DNA from: Metabacillus dongyingensis | GTDB taxonomy: Bacteria > Bacillota > Bacilli > Bacillales > Bacillaceae | Direction of reading: 5' to 3' | Length of the DNA: 64,000 bases | NCBI RefSeq assembly: GCF_019933155.2 | Contig: NZ_OK052578.1 | Span: 248,001-312,000 of the forward strand | Shown here: positions 61,360 to 64,000 of the stretch, piece after piece | How the letters are laid out: each line of letters begins with the position of its first letter | How positions within the stretch are numbered: the stretch's first letter is position 1 | Position numbers and translations under genes: made by a program | Notes under the pieces: generated by a model | Seen by the model: the letters and a program-made list of their open reading frames with translations, nothing else | What the model was told of the DNA's origin: nothing | Database searches by the model: none

Positions 61360-61656
61360 GAAAGAATCCCTAAAGGCTGCCTAATTGTAAATACCGCAGT
61401 TGAATTGGCCCTTCATGATTCTGAGTCCAGAGACTGGGTCAATCAGAGATTGATTGATTCAGAGCAGTTGATACGTAAGCTTATTGAGAGAGATCAATAA
61501 TCGGGAGAACTAAATAAGTCACTCAACGCAGAATTGCTGTCATATTATATTAATAATGTATTAATCGGACTGTGGGTTATAGCAAAGACGAAGGATGACA
61601 GAGAGAAATTGAAGCAAATTATCGAAATGACAATATTAATTTTAATACACAAATAA
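61360..61656 (+). pseudogene. TetR pseudogene, C-terminal half
   Basis: The frame reads GCLIVNTAVELALHDSESRD, then SEQLIRKLIERDQ, an in-frame TAA, then SGELNKSLNAELLSYYINNV and LIGLWVIAKTKDDREKLKQI. It matches the C-terminal half of the TetR protein at 57766 throughout. The HTH half is lost. Confidence 0.8.
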
Positions 61657-61670
61657 TTTTTTTGTTAATT

Positions 61671-61695
61671 CTAGAACGATTGTTCTTAAATAGTG
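61671..61695 (+). promoter_or_regulatory. TetR-like box upstream of the MFS gene
   Basis: TAGAACGATTGTTCTTAAAT matches the boxes at 60.1 and 60.7 kb (consensus AGAACGANCGTTCTTAA). Confidence 0.5.
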
Positions 61696-61879
61696 GATCA
61701 AGTGGACACAACGATCAAGAAGTTTAAAAAGCGGTGACTATTTTATTCTCGTGTTAAAGAAGTCACATAATAAACTCGTCTAATCATTTAAAAGATATCC
61801 TAATTGTGGTTCGGAAGCTCCATTCAAGTTTAGTGAAACTTTCTTGATAGATTTAAATTTAGATGGAGGGAGTGGAAAA

Positions 61880-63058
61880 ATGAAAAGAATGCTTTGGGTT
61901 TTTCTTATGATGTCATGTGGTGCAACATTTATTTCATCTTTATTTCCTTTATACAGTGAGTATTATCACCTAAGTAGTCTTCAAATTACCATCTTATTTG
62001 CAATCTATGCTGTTTTCTTGCTGCCTACTTTACTTATAGTAGGTGTAAAGGGGAGTGAGTGGGGATTAAAAAAGGTGCTTCGATACAGTATATGGATTTC
62101 AATCGTATCAACGATAATATTTATTATTAGTTTTGATTTTTGGTCTCTCTTTACTGCAAGAGTATTAGAAGGGATTGCTTATGGCGCATTTACTGGTACT
62201 GCTATTCCCTTTTTAATAGTCCAATCTCCTGCCAATAAGATAAGTACAGCTATCAAATTATCAGGTGTTACGGTACTTATCGGGTTTGGCTTAGGTCCAG
62301 CAATTTCAGGTGTAGTTGTGGAGTATCTCTATTCCCAGTCATTGAGCGTACCTTATTGGTTTTTGCTGGTGATGTTGAGTAGCTCTTTAGTAATACTGGA
62401 AACTTTTCCTGTACACAATGAATCCTCGATTGAAAAACCGATCCACACTAAGATCTCAATAAGTATACCAAGCCATATTCGTTCACATTTTTGGTCTTTT
62501 GTTGGACTGCCAATCTTTATTGTTTTCACTTTACAAGGTATAGCTTTCTCTCTTTTACCTTCATTTGCTAAGAATATTATTCATACTTCTAACCTTTCTG
62601 TTTCGGGATTGTTAATTTTACTGCTTCTTGGGGGAGCTTCATTGTCTCAGTTCGTACCATGGCCAATTAATATCGTTACACGGATTCGATTTGGAATTTC
62701 ACTTTTTGCAATTGGTTCTTGGGCTATCATTTTATCCGGTCAGTTTTCAAACTTAATTTTACTCTGGATTGGTATATTCCTTCAAGCAATCGGTGGCGGA
62801 TGGACGTTTCAAGTTACTTTTAGATTAGCTAGTCAATTACCAAAACCGGAAGAACGTCAAGGAGTTATTTCTGTATTCTACTTATGTGCCTATACTGGAT
62901 TTATTGTTCCAATTATTGGATTCGGGGTGCTTACTAAATTTTTTAGTATGACTTATTCATTGATTTTACTAAATTTATTTGCTGCAATTTTCATTGTTTA
63001 TATTCTCATGTATTCAATCAAATTCAAACAATATTATTCAAATCACTATAGTTATTAA
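61880..63058 (+). CDS. MFS transporter
   Basis: 392 residues, about 12 helices: LWVFLMMSCGATFISSLFPL, LFTARVLEGIAYGAFTGTAI and the second-half IAFSLLPSFAKNIIHTSNLS. ATG 61880 follows ATGGAGGGAGTGG. The GTAIPFLIVQSPANK loop and overall size fit drug-efflux MFS proteins. A partial duplicate lies at 60250-60395. With a TetR-like box upstream, it may be an inducible efflux pump; the substrate is unknown. Confidence 0.85.
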   Translation: MKRMLWVFLMMSCGATFISSLFPLYSEYYHLSSLQITILFAIYAVFLLPTLLIVGVKGSEWGLKKVLRYSIWISIVSTIIFIISFDFWSLFTARVLEGIAYGAFTGTAIPFLIVQSPANKISTAIKLSGVTVLIGFGLGPAISGVVVEYLYSQSLSVPYWFLLVMLSSSLVILETFPVHNESSIEKPIHTKISISIPSHIRSHFWSFVGLPIFIVFTLQGIAFSLLPSFAKNIIHTSNLSVSGLLILLLLGGASLSQFVPWPINIVTRIRFGISLFAIGSWAIILSGQFSNLILLWIGIFLQAIGGGWTFQVTFRLASQLPKPEERQGVISVFYLCAYTGFIVPIIGFGVLTKFFSMTYSLILLNLFAAIFIVYILMYSIKFKQYYSNHYSY

Positions 63059-63291
63059 AACGTTCAAGGCCGAAGGGAAGGCGATGGTGTTTCCAGTGAT
63101 GACAATTTTAACATCTTGGACTTGAGATATCCCAAGGATTAGAGTGCCCGTATGTAATACGGAGCAATTGTTCGCTGCAATCATGAATAAATTAATGAAT
63201 TTAATAGAAGTTTTGTAAAATAATATGAATATTTTATTATATGAGTTTTACTTTAAAATGAATTTACAGATATGCAAGGCTGGTGGGAATA
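63059..63291. other. Gap without recognised features
   Basis: No gene, hairpin terminator or family repeat is seen. Confidence 0.3.
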
Positions 63292-64000
63292 TTGGATTTG
63301 AGGCAATTAGGAAATTTCATGGCTCTTTGTGAAGAAATGAACTTTACAAGGACAGCTGAAAAACTAAGAATTGGGCAACCTACTTTAAGCTACCAAATGA
63401 AAGCTTTAGAAGACGAACTGGGTGTTCGTTTATTTGACCGGTTAGGTAAGAAAATAGCGATTACAGAAGCTGGTGAAATCCTCCTTGAACATTGCACAAA
63501 TGTGTTCGCGAATTTAAAAAGCGCCAATGAACAAATAGAAGAGCTTCAAAAAGTGAAAAGAGGAAAATTAGTCATAGGTGCACTTTCCGGAGATCTAAGT
63601 CATATTGCATCTATGGTTTTGATAGAGTTTCATGCCAAGTACCCGCACATTCAGATCCAGATAATCTCACTAGATGATGTAGTGGAAAAGATAAACGAAA
63701 TTGATTTGGCCCTAACTCTTATGCCACGAACAGATGAGAGTTTGACAAATATCCCATTATACAAAGATGAATTTTTTTTAGCAGTACGAGAGGATCATGT
63801 TTGGTCTGAAAGAGACGATATAGAGTTTAGTGAAATTAAGAACATTCCTCTAATATTAAATCCTAAAAGTCACTGTTTTAGGCAATCACTTGATGATGAG
63901 TGTATATCTGCAGGGATTGTAATCCAACCAATCATTGAATCAACCGATTCAAGATCAATATTGAACCTAGTGAAGGGAGGGATAGGGGCTTCCATTATGT
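63292..64000 (+). CDS. LysR-family transcriptional regulator, 3' end outside window
   Basis: An open frame from TTG 63292 runs off the window after 236 codons. HTH: LRQLGNFMALCEEMNFTRTA, EKLRIGQPTLSYQMKALEDE, LGVRLFDRLGKKIAITEAGE. The LysR substrate domain begins at about residue 90 (KRGKLVIGALSGDLSHIASM, ISLDDVVEKINEIDLAL). It follows the MFS gene in the same direction and may or may not regulate it. The ribosome site is weak (GGTGGG). Confidence 0.85.
   Translation, partial: MDLRQLGNFMALCEEMNFTRTAEKLRIGQPTLSYQMKALEDELGVRLFDRLGKKIAITEAGEILLEHCTNVFANLKSANEQIEELQKVKRGKLVIGALSGDLSHIASMVLIEFHAKYPHIQIQIISLDDVVEKINEIDLALTLMPRTDESLTNIPLYKDEFFLAVREDHVWSERDDIEFSEIKNIPLILNPKSHCFRQSLDDECISAGIVIQPIIESTDSRSILNLVKGGIGASIM

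Overview
The window is low-GC DNA from an endospore-forming Bacillaceae bacterium (Bacillus in the wide sense; I cannot name the species). The evidence is a GerA-type germinant receptor subunit, CotF-like coat proteins beside an alcohol dehydrogenase, a SpoIIP paralogue, an Amj lipid II flippase, a T-box, a lysine riboswitch, Zur boxes, and AGGAGG ribosome sites with ATG, TTG and GTG starts. No rRNA, tRNA, CRISPR array, intact transposase or prophage is visible. It looks like a chromosomal accessory region.

Layout. 1-9.5 kb: cyclophilin-like proteins, an MFS pump, an ArsR/VOC pair, an orphan gerAA-like gene, acetyltransferases, Amj, and several gene remnants. 9.5-13.3 kb: an ECF sigma factor with a SnoaL-like tail, then divergent coat genes and an alcohol dehydrogenase. 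14.3-17.9 kb: a zinc-starvation cluster marked by Zur boxes (FAD oxidoreductase, COG0523 metallochaperone, an unknown protein, zinc-free ribosomal protein S14). 18-23 kb: an NlpC/P60 pseudogene, the SpoIIP paralogue, a VTT membrane protein and copper-binding proteins. 23-33 kb: single-gene units (GNAT, T-box-controlled MetRS, nucleotidyltransferase, Nudix, DUF4279, stand-alone MprF synthase domain), mostly separated by an intergenic repeat. 32.5-42.8 kb: an HxlR regulator with a frameshifted nitroreductase, an amidohydrolase/isochorismatase cluster, and an Mhq-like quinone-detoxification operon behind a broken MarR gene. 43-50.7 kb: more single-gene units, paiAB, a chloramphenicol acetyltransferase with a translational attenuator, and an ArsR-SRPBCC fusion. 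50.8-64 kb: dapA with a lysine riboswitch, a secreted multidomain phosphodiesterase, YitT, a TetR regulator, an epoxide hydrolase of higher GC, a divergent MsrB, an MFS transporter and a LysR gene cut by the window end.

The most unusual feature is a family of about 30 short intergenic repeats. Each has a left arm ending near ATCGGG, one or more exchangeable hairpin modules followed by a pyrimidine-rich tract, and a right arm beginning near GGGCAG. The outermost arms differ between copies yet are often complementary within a copy, up to 12-13 bp perfect. Every copy I recognised has the same orientation and lies among plus-strand genes. They could be mobile terminator cassettes, MITE-like elements, or the sites of a cassette-capturing system. 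No recombinase is present in the window to decide.

Many genes are decayed (cyclophilin-like, XRE, SpoIIP, NlpC/P60, response regulator, AbrB, DJ-1, uridine kinase, nitroreductase, MFS, MarR, YdeI, TetR), so this is a region of high turnover. Regulation is readable at many points: two ArsR-type promoters with an operator in the -35/-10 spacer, paired MarR operators, Zur boxes, a T-box, a lysine riboswitch, a cat attenuator, and a repeated TetR-like box around 60-61.7 kb.
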